Assembly: GCF_947489565.1 (NCBI RefSeq)
Contig: NZ_CANLEA010000007.1
Location: forward strand, 1 to 64,000
Direction: 5' to 3'
DNA length: 64,000 bases
Origin: an uncultured Kordia sp.
GTDB lineage: Bacteria > Bacteroidota > Bacteroidia > Flavobacteriales > Flavobacteriaceae
Shown: positions 53,132 to 61,124 of the stretch, piece after piece
Numbering within the stretch: the first letter of the stretch is position 1
How the letters are laid out: each line of letters starts with the position of its first letter
Program-made: the position numbers and the translations under genes
Notes under the pieces: model-generated
Seen by the model: the letters and a program-made list of their open reading frames with translations, nothing else
Databases searched by the model: none
What the model was told of the DNA's origin: nothing

Positions 53132-54706
53132 ATGATGGATAGCACAACAATCATAATTGCAGTCGCGGTAGGAGCGATTGGTTTAATCATAGGCTTTCTC
53201 ATAGCAAAGAGTTTGGAGAAAAAACAAGCTTCTAAAATGATAGAAGAAGCCAAAAAAGAAGCTTCTTCTTTACTAAAAGATGCGAAGGCAAATGCCGAAA
53301 ATGTGAAGAAAGACAAGATTCTTCAAGCCAAAGAGAAGTTCCTCGAATTAAAAGCAGAACACGAAAAATTTATCTTATCAAAGGATAAGAAAATGGCAGA
53401 AGCTGAAAAGCGTACACGAGATAAAGAATCTCAAATTTCTAGTGAATTATCAAAGAATAAGAAACTCAATCAAGAATTAGAATCAAAAGTAAAAGATTAC
53501 AATTATCGATTGGATTTTATTGATAAAAAGAAATCAGAAGTTGAGCGACTTCATAAAAGTCAGGTAGAACAATTGGAAGTTATCTCAGGATTATCTGCAG
53601 ACGAAGCCAAAGAACAATTAGTAGCTTCCTTAAAACAAGAAGCGAAAACAGATGCGATGAGCTATATTCAAGCAAAACTTGAAGAAGCAAAACTAACCGC
53701 ACAACAAGAAGCGAAAAAAGTAATTATCAATACCATTCAACGTATTGGAACAGAAGAAGCTGTAGAAAACTGTGTTTCTGTATTCAATATAGAATCTGAC
53801 GATGTAAAAGGTCGTATTATTGGTAGAGAAGGACGAAATATTAGAGCTTTAGAAGCTGCTACGGGAGTTGAAATTATTGTAGATGATACGCCAGAAGCGA
53901 TCATTTTATCATGTTTTGATTCGGTTCGTAGAGAAATTGCACGTTTATCATTACACAGATTGGTTACAGACGGACGTATTCATCCAGCACGTATCGAAGA
54001 AGTAGTTAAGAAAACACGCAAGCAAATTGATGAAGAAATTATTGAAGTAGGGAAGCGTACTGTAATCGATTTAGGAATTCATGGATTGCATCCAGAGTTG
54101 ATAAAAACGGTAGGGCGTATGAAATACCGCTCTTCATACGGACAAAACTTGTTACAACACTCGCGTGAAGTAGCAAAACTTTGTGGTGTGATGGCAGCTG
54201 AATTAGGATTGAATCCAAAATTAGCGAAAAGAGCAGGATTACTACACGATATTGGAAAAGTGCCAGATACAGAAACAGAAGTGCCACACGCAATCTTAGG
54301 AATGCAATGGGCTGAAAAATATGGTGAAAAAGCAGAAGTTTGCAATGCTATTGGAGCACACCACGACGAAATTGAAATGAATTCATTATTATCACCAATC
54401 GTTCAGGTTTGTGATGCAATTTCAGGAGCAAGACCAGGCGCACGTCGTCAAGTATTAGACAGTTATATTCAACGTTTAAAAGACTTAGAAGACATTGCCT
54501 TCGGATTCAGCGGAGTGAAAAAGGCGTATGCAATTCAAGCAGGTAGAGAATTACGTGTTATTGTTGAAAGTGAAAAAGTTGACGATGCAAAAGCAGCTGA
54601 ATTATCATTCAATATTTCACAAAAAATACAAACGGATATGACTTATCCGGGACAAGTGAAGATTACAGTAATTCGTGAAACAAGAGCTGTAAATATTGCA
54701 AAATAA
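53132..54706 (+). CDS. rny: Ribonuclease Y
   Basis: 524-residue membrane-anchored endoribonuclease that starts mRNA decay. One N-terminal membrane helix ([19 protein letters not shown]) is followed by a long coiled coil (~30-190; Lys/Glu-rich with [19 protein letters not shown]). Next come a KH RNA-binding domain ([19 protein letters not shown], ~ 230-250) and the HD catalytic domain with His372-Asp373 ([12 protein letters not shown]) and AHHDEIEMN. The length is the normal 520 residues. Start at 53132 or 53135 differs by one residue (MMDS). The zapA-6S RNA cluster lies directly upstream and a hairpin terminator follows. Confidence 0.95.
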   Translation: MMDSTTIIIAVAVGAIGLIIGFLIAKSLEKKQASKMIEEAKKEASSLLKDAKANAENVKKDKILQAKEKFLELKAEHEKFILSKDKKMAEAEKRTRDKESQISSELSKNKKLNQELESKVKDYNYRLDFIDKKKSEVERLHKSQVEQLEVISGLSADEAKEQLVASLKQEAKTDAMSYIQAKLEEAKLTAQQEAKKVIINTIQRIGTEEAVENCVSVFNIESDDVKGRIIGREGRNIRALEAATGVEIIVDDTPEAIILSCFDSVRREIARLSLHRLVTDGRIHPARIEEVVKKTRKQIDEEIIEVGKRTVIDLGIHGLHPELIKTVGRMKYRSSYGQNLLQHSREVAKLCGVMAAELGLNPKLAKRAGLLHDIGKVPDTETEVPHAILGMQWAEKYGEKAEVCNAIGAHHDEIEMNSLLSPIVQVCDAISGARPGARRQVLDSYIQRLKDLEDIAFGFSGVKKAYAIQAGRELRVIVESEKVDDAKAAELSFNISQKIQTDMTYPGQVKITVIRETRAVNIAK

Positions 54707-54736
54707 ACGGGCAACGTTTATCAAAATACATTCACA

Positions 54737-54783
54737 AAACGTGAATATCGAGGTTTTATGAAACTACGGTATTCACGTTTATT
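54737..54783 (+). terminator. Hairpin terminator after rny
   Basis: AAACGTGAATA (54737-54747) pairs with TATTCACGTTT (54770-54780), 31 bases after the rny stop. The T run is short (TTTATT), so efficiency is uncertain. Confidence 0.6.
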
Positions 54784-54856
54784 GTTTATGGCAAACCTAT
54801 GACGGCGCGGTTTTTTTTATGGGTATCTTTAAGTATAACCTAAATAAGAACCCAAC

Positions 54857-55027
54857 ATGTTAAAGAAAATCTTGAATCTGACTGGCGTTGATGCACTTAC
54901 AAAAATAGACCAAGTGCAAGCCAATGGAGGAAAAGACTCCTCCGTCGCATCTTCTTTTATGTGTTACTGTAACAGTATTTTTATCGGAGAAAAAAGATCC
55001 GTAAAAGATTGTTGGAAATCTTGTTAA
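54857..55027 (+). CDS. Cys-rich double-glycine peptide precursor (bacteriocin/RiPP-like)
   Basis: A 56-residue gene that falls below common length cut-offs. The N-terminus MLKKILNLTGVDALTKIDQ is a leader of the double-glycine type, ending VQANGG (Gly24-Gly25). The 31-residue core contains four cysteines (Cys36, Cys38, Cys52, Cys56), two of them in MCYCNS and two in DCWKSC, plus several Ser. Similar Gly-Gly leaders in Bacteroidota are removed by C39-type peptidase/ABC transporters. It lies between rny and xerD, is bounded by hairpins at 54737 and 55052, and has a 7-of-8 match to the -7 box (TATCTTTA) at 54824. The product may be an antimicrobial or signalling peptide, which is inferred. Confidence 0.75.
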   Translation: MLKKILNLTGVDALTKIDQVQANGGKDSSVASSFMCYCNSIFIGEKRSVKDCWKSC

Positions 55028-55051
55028 AATCAGTAATGCTAGAAAAAGAGG

Positions 55052-55087
55052 AAAAAGCAGAAATCTTACAAAAGGTTTCTGCTTTTT
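55052..55087. terminator. Bidirectional terminator between the peptide gene and xerD
   Basis: AAAAAGCAGAAA (55052-55063) pairs with TTTCTGCTTTTT (55076-55087) with A runs on the left and T runs on the right. It can end both the peptide transcript and the xerD transcript. Confidence 0.85.
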
Positions 55088-55984
55088 TTATGTTCGTGGA
55101 TGAAATTGCTCCATAATTTGGGCTAAATGCTTTCTATCCACATGCATGTAAATTTCTGTTGTAGTAATACTTTCGTGTCCTAACATGAGTTGTATGGCAC
55201 GTAAATCGGCTCCATTCTCTAATAAATGTGTTGCAAACGAATGTCGAAAAGTATGTGGAGACACATTTTTTTTCAAACCTATTTTTGCCACTAAGCGTTT
55301 GATAATCGTGAAAATCATAACGCGCGTCAGTTGTTTTCCACGTCTGTTTAAAAAAACAGTATCGCTAAAAGCAGGAACTTCTTTGACCAAAGGGCGTGAT
55401 TCTTTTACATAAATAGTAATGTACTTTTGCGTAACAGCACCAATAGGCACAAAACGTTGTTTGTCACCTTTTCCAGTGACTCGAATAAAACCTTCATCAA
55501 AAAACAAATCAGACAACTTTAAATTGACCAATTCGCTGACACGCAAACCACAACCGTACAAAGTTTCAATAATTGCTTTATTTCGATGTCCTTCGGCCGA
55601 ACTTAAATCAATTGCAGCAATCAGTTTTTCAATATCTTCAAGCGCTAAAGTATCAGGTAATTTCCTTCCTATTTTAGGTGCTTCAATCATTTCCATGGGA
55701 TTGTCCTTTCGGTAATCTTCAAACACCAAATAATTAAAAAAGCTTTTCAAGCCAGAAATAATACGCGTTTGCGATCGGGCATTCAGTACTTTGGCAATTT
55801 CATAAATAAATTGCTGTACCGTTTCTTCGTCAATAGATATAGGAGTATGATTGATTTCATTGTGTTCAATATACCGAATCAGCTTTTCAATATCATGTGA
55901 ATAGTTTACAATTGTATTGTCGGATAAGCCACGTTCAATCTTTAAAAAATGTTTAAAGTCTTTAAGAGTATGTATCCATTTCAT
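55088..55984 (-). CDS. xerD: Tyrosine recombinase XerD
   Basis: 298-residue site-specific recombinase that, with XerC, resolves chromosome dimers at dif. Residues ~1-100 are the SAM-like N-terminal core-binding domain. The catalytic domain has all six residues: Arg148 (GLRVSELV), Lys172 (GKGDKQR), His244 and Arg247 (HTFRHSFATHLL), His270 (MLGHESITT) and the nucleophile Tyr279 (TEIYMHV). Length is typical and no integrase-type extension exists, so it is the housekeeping enzyme and not a phage or island integrase. No adjacent xerC or dif is visible. Confidence 0.94.
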   Translation of the reverse strand: MKWIHTLKDFKHFLKIERGLSDNTIVNYSHDIEKLIRYIEHNEINHTPISIDEETVQQFIYEIAKVLNARSQTRIISGLKSFFNYLVFEDYRKDNPMEMIEAPKIGRKLPDTLALEDIEKLIAAIDLSSAEGHRNKAIIETLYGCGLRVSELVNLKLSDLFFDEGFIRVTGKGDKQRFVPIGAVTQKYITIYVKESRPLVKEVPAFSDTVFLNRRGKQLTRVMIFTIIKRLVAKIGLKKNVSPHTFRHSFATHLLENGADLRAIQLMLGHESITTTEIYMHVDRKHLAQIMEQFHPRT

Positions 55985-56150
55985 AGAAAATCGCTTTTGT
56001 GTAAGTTTTTACCTTGATTTTAAAGGATTGGTTGTCAGTTTTTTATTGCAATTGAACTATTCTATAATGTTAATAATTAGTTAACAAATGTAGCTGAAAT
56101 TACAAAAATTAGTTACTTTATTGTTGAATTAATTAAAAAACTATAATAAA

Positions 56151-56642
56151 ATGAAAAAACTAATTTTAGCAGCAGTAGCTGTTTTTGCATTTGCTTTTTC
56201 TGCAAACGCACAGAACTTTGAAGTAGGTATTAACGGAGCTATTCCTATAGGAGATGCTGGAGATTTTTCGAGCTTTAGTATCGGAATAGATGCAGCTGCA
56301 TTATGGAATGTATCTGAAGATTTTGATGCAGGTGTTGCAACAGGATTTACAAATGCATTTGCAAAAGACATTGCAGGCGTTTCTGTTGATGATGCGCAAT
56401 TTATTCCTATTGCTGGAGCTGCACGTTACAATGTTTCTAGTAAATTTTATGTAGGTGCTGATTTAGGGTACGCAATTGGAATCAACGATGGAAACGATGG
56501 TGGATTTTACTACAGACCAAAAGTTGGGTATGATGTTACTGAAAAAATTAACATTAACTTGTCGTATACAGGAATATCCATTGATTCGCCAGGTTTGAGT
56601 ACTTGGGATACTATCGGATTAGGAGTTGCGTTCGGATTATAA
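56151..56642 (+). CDS. Small outer-membrane beta-barrel protein
   Basis: 163-residue protein with signal peptide (MKKLILAAVAVFAFAFSANAQ, cleaved after AQ). The mature part is a run of short amphipathic strands typical of an eight-stranded OmpX/OmpA-type barrel: FEVGINGAIPIG, FSIGIDAAALWNVS, ARYNVSSKFYVGADLGYAIG, FYYRPKVGYDVT and INLSYTGISI, ending in WDTIGLGVAFGL. No OmpA peptidoglycan-binding domain follows. The role may be structural or adhesive. A hairpin terminator follows 22 bases after the stop, so it is transcribed alone. Confidence 0.87.
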   Translation: MKKLILAAVAVFAFAFSANAQNFEVGINGAIPIGDAGDFSSFSIGIDAAALWNVSEDFDAGVATGFTNAFAKDIAGVSVDDAQFIPIAGAARYNVSSKFYVGADLGYAIGINDGNDGGFYYRPKVGYDVTEKININLSYTGISIDSPGLSTWDTIGLGVAFGL

Positions 56643-56663
56643 TAATACGCAAACATACAAACT

Positions 56664-56695
56664 AAAAAGGAAGTCAATTTTGACTTCCTTTTTTT
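56664..56695 (+). terminator. Terminator of the first barrel gene
   Basis: Near-perfect 14-base stem AAAAAGGAAGTCAA / TTGACTTCCTTTTT with a minimal loop and T run. Confidence 0.9.
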
Positions 56696-56874
56696 GTTAT
56701 AGAAAATGTTGTAAAGGGATTTCTTAAAATAAACTTATCAAGTTCTTATAGAAATCATAAAAGGAAGTATTCAGTTTCTTTTTTTTGTTAAAGTGAGTTA
56801 AAGCAATAGTAATGGATAGAACTTTTTAGATAGATTCGTAGTAACATTAATTCATAATTTAAATCGATTACTAC

Positions 56875-57480
56875 ATGAAAAAAACTACTATCCTAATTGT
56901 ATTACTGTGTATTGGATTTACCACGAATGCACAAGAAAAATTTTCTTTTGGAGTCAAAGCTGGAGGTAACTTGTCCACTGTTTCAGGCACAAATACGGGC
57001 TCAGATATTACGAGTCCACGAGTCGGATTTCACGTTGGAGTTATGTCTGAGCTATCTCTTTCCAATAAGTTTTCACTACAAGGAGAATTAGTCTACTCGC
57101 AACAAGGAGTCAAACAAGATGCTTTGGTTTCTATTGCGCCATCTTTGATCCAAGAGGTGGAATCACGTTACGACTATTTGAATGTACCTATTTTGGCAAA
57201 ATATTATTTGACAAACAATTGGAGTGTTGAAGCTGGTCCTCAATTGGGAATTTTACTTTCTGCAAAACGTGACATTGCTGGTGCAGAAGTAAATGTAAGA
57301 AGCAGTTTGGAGTATGTGGATCTGTCAGCTGCGATTGGAACTAGTTATAAATTTAATAATGGATTGAACCTAAGTGCACGTTACAATTTTGGTTTAACTA
57401 ATTTGAATGGGACATCAGGTGTATCTGCAACAAATTATAATAGCGTATTCCAATTATCCGTTGGTTATTTCTTTAAATAA
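56875..57480 (+). CDS. PorT-like outer-membrane beta-barrel protein
   Basis: 201-residue outer-membrane protein with signal peptide (KKTTILIVLLCIGFTTNAQ). The barrel strands show the pattern of the outer-membrane beta-barrel family that includes PorT: FSFGVKAGGNLSTVSG, VGFHVGVMSELSLSNKFSLQ, ELVYSQQGVKQ, RYDYLNVPILAKYYL, SVEAGPQLGILLSAK and NGLNLSARYNFGLTNL. The name PorT is not claimed, because many members do unrelated jobs. It is a close paralogue of the gene at 57609, and a terminator follows each. The pair is a tandem duplication. Confidence 0.88.
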   Translation: MKKTTILIVLLCIGFTTNAQEKFSFGVKAGGNLSTVSGTNTGSDITSPRVGFHVGVMSELSLSNKFSLQGELVYSQQGVKQDALVSIAPSLIQEVESRYDYLNVPILAKYYLTNNWSVEAGPQLGILLSAKRDIAGAEVNVRSSLEYVDLSAAIGTSYKFNNGLNLSARYNFGLTNLNGTSGVSATNYNSVFQLSVGYFFK

Positions 57481-57503
57481 TTTTTAAAACGACATATAAG
57501 TTG

Positions 57504-57532
57504 AAAAAAGAAGCCTTTGTGCTTCTTTTTTT
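57504..57532 (+). terminator. Terminator of the second barrel gene
   Basis: AAAAAAGAAGC (57504-57514) pairs with GCTTCTTTTTT (57521-57531) around a 6-base loop. Confidence 0.9.
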
Positions 57533-57608
57533 GTGGAAAACATATTGATAATACTTCTAAACTTAATACATTCGTAAGACATTAACAATCATTAAAATCG
57601 AATATTAT

Positions 57609-58214
57609 ATGAAAAAAGTGACTATTCTTTTCCTATTGCTATGTGTTGGAATTACCGCCAATGCGCAAAATTTTTCTTTTGGTTTTAAAGGCGGATATAA
57701 CTTAGCAGGTATACAAGGAGATAATTCTAATGGATTTAAAATGCGCCATGGTATTCATTTAGGAGCTGTTGCTGAATTTGAGTTAGCTAGTAACTTTTCA
57801 ATTCAACCAGAATTAATGTATTCACAACAAGGCGCAAATAATAATGCGATTTTTATATTCAGTGAATTTCCTCTTTTAGAAGGGGAATTGGAAGCGCGTT
57901 ACAATTTTATAAATCTGCCAATCATGGCAAAATATTATATTGTAAAAGGATTGAGTATAGAATTAGGACCTCAAATAGGTTTTTTGCTTTCCGCAGAGCA
58001 AAGAGAAGAAGGACAAATTATAGATGTAAAAGATCGTATAAAAAGTATCGATTTTGGTGTGAATTTTGGCATAGCTTATAAATTCTCAAACGGATTAAAC
58101 TTTGGTGTACGTTACAATGCAGGACTCTCAAATATAAATGATGTGAGTGGTTTTACGGATAAAAACAGATATGGTGTAGCACAACTATCCATTGGTTATT
58201 TTTTACGAAAATAA
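57609..58214 (+). CDS. PorT-like outer-membrane beta-barrel protein, tandem paralogue
   Basis: 201-residue protein with signal peptide (KKVTILFLLLCVGITANAQ). It aligns along its whole length with the protein encoded at 56875: both have MKKxTIL.LLLC.G, FSFG.K.G.NL, HLGAVAEFELASNFSIQPE, YSQQGA, RYNFINLPIMAKYYI, SIELGPQIGFLLSAE and NGLNFGVRYNAGLSN. Identical length and strand order with diverged loops show an old tandem duplication. The different loops may give different ligands. Each copy has its own leader region and terminator. Confidence 0.88.
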   Translation: MKKVTILFLLLCVGITANAQNFSFGFKGGYNLAGIQGDNSNGFKMRHGIHLGAVAEFELASNFSIQPELMYSQQGANNNAIFIFSEFPLLEGELEARYNFINLPIMAKYYIVKGLSIELGPQIGFLLSAEQREEGQIIDVKDRIKSIDFGVNFGIAYKFSNGLNFGVRYNAGLSNINDVSGFTDKNRYGVAQLSIGYFLRK

Positions 58215-58234
58215 GACGCACATACACAAATCAT

Positions 58235-58262
58235 AAAAAGGAAGCTTCAGGCTTCTTTTTTT
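58235..58262 (+). terminator. Terminator of the third barrel gene
   Basis: AAAAAGGAAGC / GCTTCTTTTTT stem with one bulged base, followed by T. The T run overlaps the 5' end of the aroQ leader. Confidence 0.8.
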
Positions 58263-58299
58263 GTGCATTGAAATTTGTATTTTTACCAAAACAATTGCC

Positions 58300-58716
58300 A
58301 TGAATATCATTATAATCAATGGACCAAATTTAAATCTGCTTGGAAAGCGCGAACCAGAAATCTACGGAAGTGCTACGTTTGAAGATTATTTTGAAACACT
58401 GAAATCTCAATTTCCTAAAGTAAATTTAAGCTACTATCAATCCAATGTAGAAGGTGAATTGATCAATAAACTACAAGAAGTAGGTTTCGAATACGATGGC
58501 ATCATACTCAATGCAGGCGCATATACACATACATCTATAGCCATTGGCGATGCAATCAAAGGAATTACTTCGCCTGTAGTAGAAGTACATATTTCTAATA
58601 CATTTGGCAGAGAAGCATTTCGTCATCAATCGTATATTTCTCCTAATGCCAAAGGTGTCATCTTAGGTTTTGGAATGCAAAGTTATCAATTGGCAATTCA
58701 GAGTTTCTTAGCTTAA
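58300..58716 (+). CDS. aroQ: Type II 3-dehydroquinate dehydratase
   Basis: 138 residues from the Met at 58300. The family N-terminus is NIIIINGPNLNLLGKREPEIYG, so the longer frame from a TTG at 58261 is not used. The enzyme removes water from 3-dehydroquinate in the shikimate pathway. The catalytic Tyr22 sits in the flexible loop (PEIYG) and His97 in VEVHISN. NAGAYTHTS (71-79) and REAFRHQS (104-111) provide substrate contacts. Length and motifs are normal, and assembly into a dodecamer is known for this family. xerD and aroQ are neighbours in many flavobacteria; here three barrel genes lie between them. Confidence 0.95.
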   Translation: MNIIIINGPNLNLLGKREPEIYGSATFEDYFETLKSQFPKVNLSYYQSNVEGELINKLQEVGFEYDGIILNAGAYTHTSIAIGDAIKGITSPVVEVHISNTFGREAFRHQSYISPNAKGVILGFGMQSYQLAIQSFLA

Positions 58717-58808
58717 TTTCACGAAATAAACGATATCAATTTGTCATCATTCCCTGAATTTTTGTTGACGAATTCCATCTGACCCAAAACTAAAACAAAA
58801 AATCACAG

Positions 58809-59531
58809 ATGAAAAAGGCATACTTTAATTGGAGTACAGGAAAAGATTCTTCGCTGGCTTTATATCATATTTTACAACAAAAAGAATACAATGTAACGCA
58901 ATTAGTGACTACGGTCAATAAAGATTACGAACGTGTTTCGATGCATGGTTTGCGAGAAGCACTGTTGGATGCGCAAGTGGAACGTTTGCAATTGCCTTTG
59001 CAAAAAATATACTTTCCAGCGGAAGTCACCATGTCCGATTATGACAAAGCAATGCGCAACGCTACTCAAAAGCTGATTGAGCAAGATTATAAGTATGGAA
59101 TTTTTGGAGATATCTTTCTAGAAGATTTACGAAAATATCGTGAGGAAAAACTACAAGAAGTCGGTATTACAGGTGTTTTTCCACTTTGGAAGCAAGATAC
59201 AAAAGCCTTATTGAAAGAATTTCTCTCGTTAGGCTTTAAAGCCATTACAGTTTGTGTCAATGCGAAATTGTTGGATGAATCGTTTGTAGGTAGAATTTTA
59301 GATGAAGACTTTATCAATGACTTGCCTGAAAACGTTGATCCTTGTGGCGAAAACGGAGAATTTCATACATTTACCTTTGATGGACCTATTTTTTCGTCTC
59401 CGATTGATTTTACAATTGGCGAAAAAGTGTTAAAAACCTACGCACCATCTAAAAAAGAGGAAGATACTTGTGGCTCAGATGATTCTAGTTGGGATCGGGC
59501 TTTTTGGTATTGTGATTTGATTCCGAAATAG
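58809..59531 (+). CDS. PP-loop ATPase of the Dph6 (diphthine--ammonia ligase) family
   Basis: 240-residue adenine-nucleotide alpha-hydrolase. The PP-loop is AYFNWSTGKDSSLALYHIL, with STGKDS as the ATP-phosphate motif. The RVSMHGLREALLDAQVERLQL segment and GVFPLWKQDTKALLKEF match the Dph6/MJ0570 group. NVDPCGENGEFHTFTFDGPIF is a conserved C-terminal signature. Bacteria lack diphthamide, so the archaeal/eukaryotic reaction cannot be the real job and the bacterial role is unknown. The gene stands alone after aroQ. Confidence 0.85.
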   Translation: MKKAYFNWSTGKDSSLALYHILQQKEYNVTQLVTTVNKDYERVSMHGLREALLDAQVERLQLPLQKIYFPAEVTMSDYDKAMRNATQKLIEQDYKYGIFGDIFLEDLRKYREEKLQEVGITGVFPLWKQDTKALLKEFLSLGFKAITVCVNAKLLDESFVGRILDEDFINDLPENVDPCGENGEFHTFTFDGPIFSSPIDFTIGEKVLKTYAPSKKEEDTCGSDDSSWDRAFWYCDLIPK

Positions 59532-59620
59532 ACAAAATCTCTTAAAAATTAACATTTCCCTGTGAAAACTTTACATAAGTTTTGGCAATTACTTAAGAAC
59601 AAATTAAGACACATCTAAGC

Positions 59621-59738
59621 TATATTTGAATGTGAAACAAAACGAAGTTTCACAGCAATTTTTTCATAGCTGAAGGTGGGATATCAGTTATTAGGTTGGT
59701 TGAGGGAAAAGTCATTCAAGTGAGATTGAATGGCTTTT
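59621..59738 (+). ncRNA. Candidate small RNA
   Basis: TATATTTG at 59621-59628 fits the Bacteroidota -7 box; no clear -33 TTG is present. A 5' hairpin (GTGAAAC / GTTTCAC, 59632-59653) begins at the predicted start. A strong terminator closes it: AAAAGTCATTCAA (59707-59719) with TTGAATGGCTTTT (59726-59738). Between them lie ~50 bases without an ATG or a plausible reading frame. The T run is on the plus-strand side only, so the hairpin ends a plus-strand transcript, but no plus-strand gene precedes it after 59531 except the PP-loop gene 100 bases back. An independent ~105-base RNA, or the long 3' UTR of that gene, fits. Confidence 0.45.
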
Positions 59739-59752
59739 TGCATTTATAAAAA

Positions 59753-59884
59753 TCACATAAAAATCTCTTTAAAATACACAATTACAGCTATAGGAAGTAA
59801 CCATTTAATAGCAGTATACACAATAGAAGCAATCACTGCTAATACGATGACAACCCACAACCATCTTTTTTGTTTTTTATCCAT
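59753..59884 (-). CDS. Small membrane peptide
   Basis: 43 residues from the Met at 59884 (MDKKQKRWLWVVIVLAVIA), with one long hydrophobic helix followed by a second weak one (IKWLLPIAVIVYFKEIFM). The charged N-terminus and continuous hydrophobic run look like a genuine small inner-membrane protein rather than random sequence. A longer frame starts at 59941 but adds unlikely residues. It lies between the candidate sRNA and the first RiPP precursor gene. Function unknown. Confidence 0.5.
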   Translation of the reverse strand: MDKKQKRWLWVVIVLAVIASIVYTAIKWLLPIAVIVYFKEIFM

Positions 59885-59949
59885 CTTAAAACGTACAAAA
59901 TCTCTTATTGCAAATAAAAAGCAAATAGAGAAAAGAAACAATAAAAAAA

Positions 59950-59981
59950 GAGGTCGTTAAAGTTGCCTTTAAAACGACCTC
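59950..59981 (-). terminator. Terminator of the first RiPP precursor gene
   Basis: GAGGTCGTT (59950-59958) pairs with AACGACCTC (59973-59981); on the minus strand the T run follows the stem. It lies 26 bases after the stop at 60007. Confidence 0.75.
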
Positions 59982-60006
59982 AATAATTATCATAGTTAGT
60001 TAAAGT

Positions 60007-60228
60007 CTACTGTTCTTGTTGGCAAGGAATGTCTCTGGTGATACATAATTGTATGCTCAAACAAGAAACACATGTATTGTTGTGCTGTGTATAGGTAATA
60101 CATGACATCACTCTACTGCAAATGGACCAAGTCTGTGATCCATCTCTTCCACCAATAATTTGATTTGGAGTTAAGTCAGAAATGGAATTTTTGTTAAGCT
60201 GTAAATTTTTTAAATTTCGTTTTTTCAT
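60007..60228 (-). CDS. RiPP precursor, class I lanthipeptide-like (array member 1)
   Basis: 73-residue precursor. The leader MKKRNLKNLQLNKNSISDL has the K(x)L(x)LNKxxIS motif of Bacteroidota class I lanthipeptides (pinensin-type leaders). A Gly-Gly cleavage site follows at IIGGRDG. The core has six Cys and eleven Ser/Thr (SICSRVMSC ... TCVSCLSIQLC), which suits thioether or disulfide rings. No LanB/LanC dehydratase or cyclase gene lies in the window, so the product class is inferred from the leader. It has its own terminator at 59950. It is the leftmost of four similar genes on the minus strand. Confidence 0.8.
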   Translation of the reverse strand: MKKRNLKNLQLNKNSISDLTPNQIIGGRDGSQTWSICSRVMSCITYTQHNNTCVSCLSIQLCITRDIPCQQEQ

Positions 60229-60309
60229 AATAGATAAATTTTAAAATTAATAATGAATTAAAAGTATTGATAATGAATCTATTATGAGTAAGTGTTTATG
60301 TAGTGCAGC

Positions 60310-60357
60310 GTGCAATTTATAAATTAACAGGCATAAGTATTGCACAATTTATGAATT
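60310..60357. repeat. Paired GTGCAATTTATAA-type motifs upstream of precursor 1
   Basis: GTGCAATTTATAAATT (60310-60325) and GCACAATTTATGAATT (60342-60357) share one core, and TTATGAAATTGCAC (61186-61199) near precursor 3 is an inverted relative. Their position 80-130 bases before precursor genes suggests operator sites, but chance in AT-rich DNA is possible. Confidence 0.4.
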
Positions 60358-60403
60358 GAAATATTGGCAATACAATTCTAGTAGTCGAATGACATTAAAA
60401 TAA

Positions 60404-60473
60404 AAGCGAACTTCGGTTTAGTCATTGCTGGAAGATTTTTTCTTCCGACCATAACTAATTTCGGTTCGCCTTA
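60404..60473 (-). terminator. Extended terminator of RiPP precursor 2
   Basis: AAGCGAAC (60404-60411) and GGTTCGCCTT (60463-60472) are the arms of the terminator found after precursors 3 and 4, but here ~50 bases separate them, including a second hairpin (GGAAG / CTTCC). On the minus strand a T run follows. Confidence 0.7.
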
Positions 60474-60478
60474 AAAAA

Positions 60479-60718
60479 TTACCTTACAGTTTCTGTACAA
60501 GGTCCTATTTCTCCAGGATCTGTAGTATTACATCCAAAATCTATTGAAGGACAGTCATTCGCTACTGAAGGGCAAGTGTGTGAACCACATATTTTTGGAT
60601 GCGAATCACAACCAGGAAATAACCATGATCCTGCATTACCTCCTGTCAAATCGCGAACTTGAAGGCTGGAAATTGATTTTTTGTTAAGCTTAAGAGAATT
60701 AAGATTCTTTCTTTTCAT
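60479..60718 (-). CDS. RiPP precursor, class I lanthipeptide-like (array member 2)
   Basis: 79 residues from the Met at 60718; the longer frame to 60787 adds a hydrophobic run that is not part of the leader. The leader MKRKNLNSLKLNKKSISSL is nearly that of member 1, and the cleavage site is LTGGNAG. The core carries six Cys (FPGCDSHPKICGSHTCPS and three more, ending GPCTETVR) among Ser, Thr, Asp and Pro. The shared leader motif and the shared terminator arms with members 3 and 4 show a common origin. Its terminator has been expanded by about 50 bases. Confidence 0.8.
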   Translation of the reverse strand: MKRKNLNSLKLNKKSISSLQVRDLTGGNAGSWLFPGCDSHPKICGSHTCPSVANDCPSIDFGCNTTDPGEIGPCTETVR

Positions 60719-60836
60719 AATAAATGATTTTAATATTAATTGTTTAAAAGTCAGGTAAATAATGAGCGGAAACAATAGAGAATACAAATTTGTAGTGTTT
60801 TAATTCATATTCGTAAAAACAAAATAGACATAAAAA

Positions 60837-60856
60837 AAGCGAACCGAAGTTCGCTT
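60837..60856 (-). terminator. Terminator of RiPP precursor 3
   Basis: AAGCGAAC-CGAA-GTTCGCTT, a perfect 8-base stem, with a run of T on the minus strand. It is identical in stem and loop to the one at 61205. Confidence 0.85.
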
Positions 60857-60875
60857 AATTTGATAATTACATTAA

Positions 60876-61124
60876 TTAACAAACGTTAAAAGTATCATCT
60901 GATGAATACCAGCAACCTGTTGGTTTGTTCGATTTACCATCACAAACAGTTTCTATAGTATGCGGGTCACATTGCGTACAATGCGTTTGTTGTGATAAAC
61001 ATACATCTACAACAACTGTTGCACAATTTCTAGAATAGGTCGGAATTTGACCTCCGCGTAGCGCATTAAAATTAGAAACTTGCGTTTTGTTAAGCGCTAG
61101 GCTTTTGAAACTCTTTTTTTTCAT
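60876..61124 (-). CDS. RiPP precursor, class I lanthipeptide-like (array member 3)
   Basis: 82-residue precursor with leader MKKKSFKSLALNKTQVSNF and cleavage site ALRGGQI. The core has seven Cys (RNCATVVVDVCLSQQTHCTQ, C at TVCDG, GCWYSS and NVC) and many Thr/Ser. A 28-base segment of the leader coding sequence (61067-61094) is identical to that of member 4 (61397-61424), so these two separated recently. It has its own terminator at 60837. The maturation enzymes are not encoded nearby. Confidence 0.8.
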   Translation of the reverse strand: MKKKSFKSLALNKTQVSNFNALRGGQIPTYSRNCATVVVDVCLSQQTHCTQCDPHTIETVCDGKSNKPTGCWYSSDDTFNVC

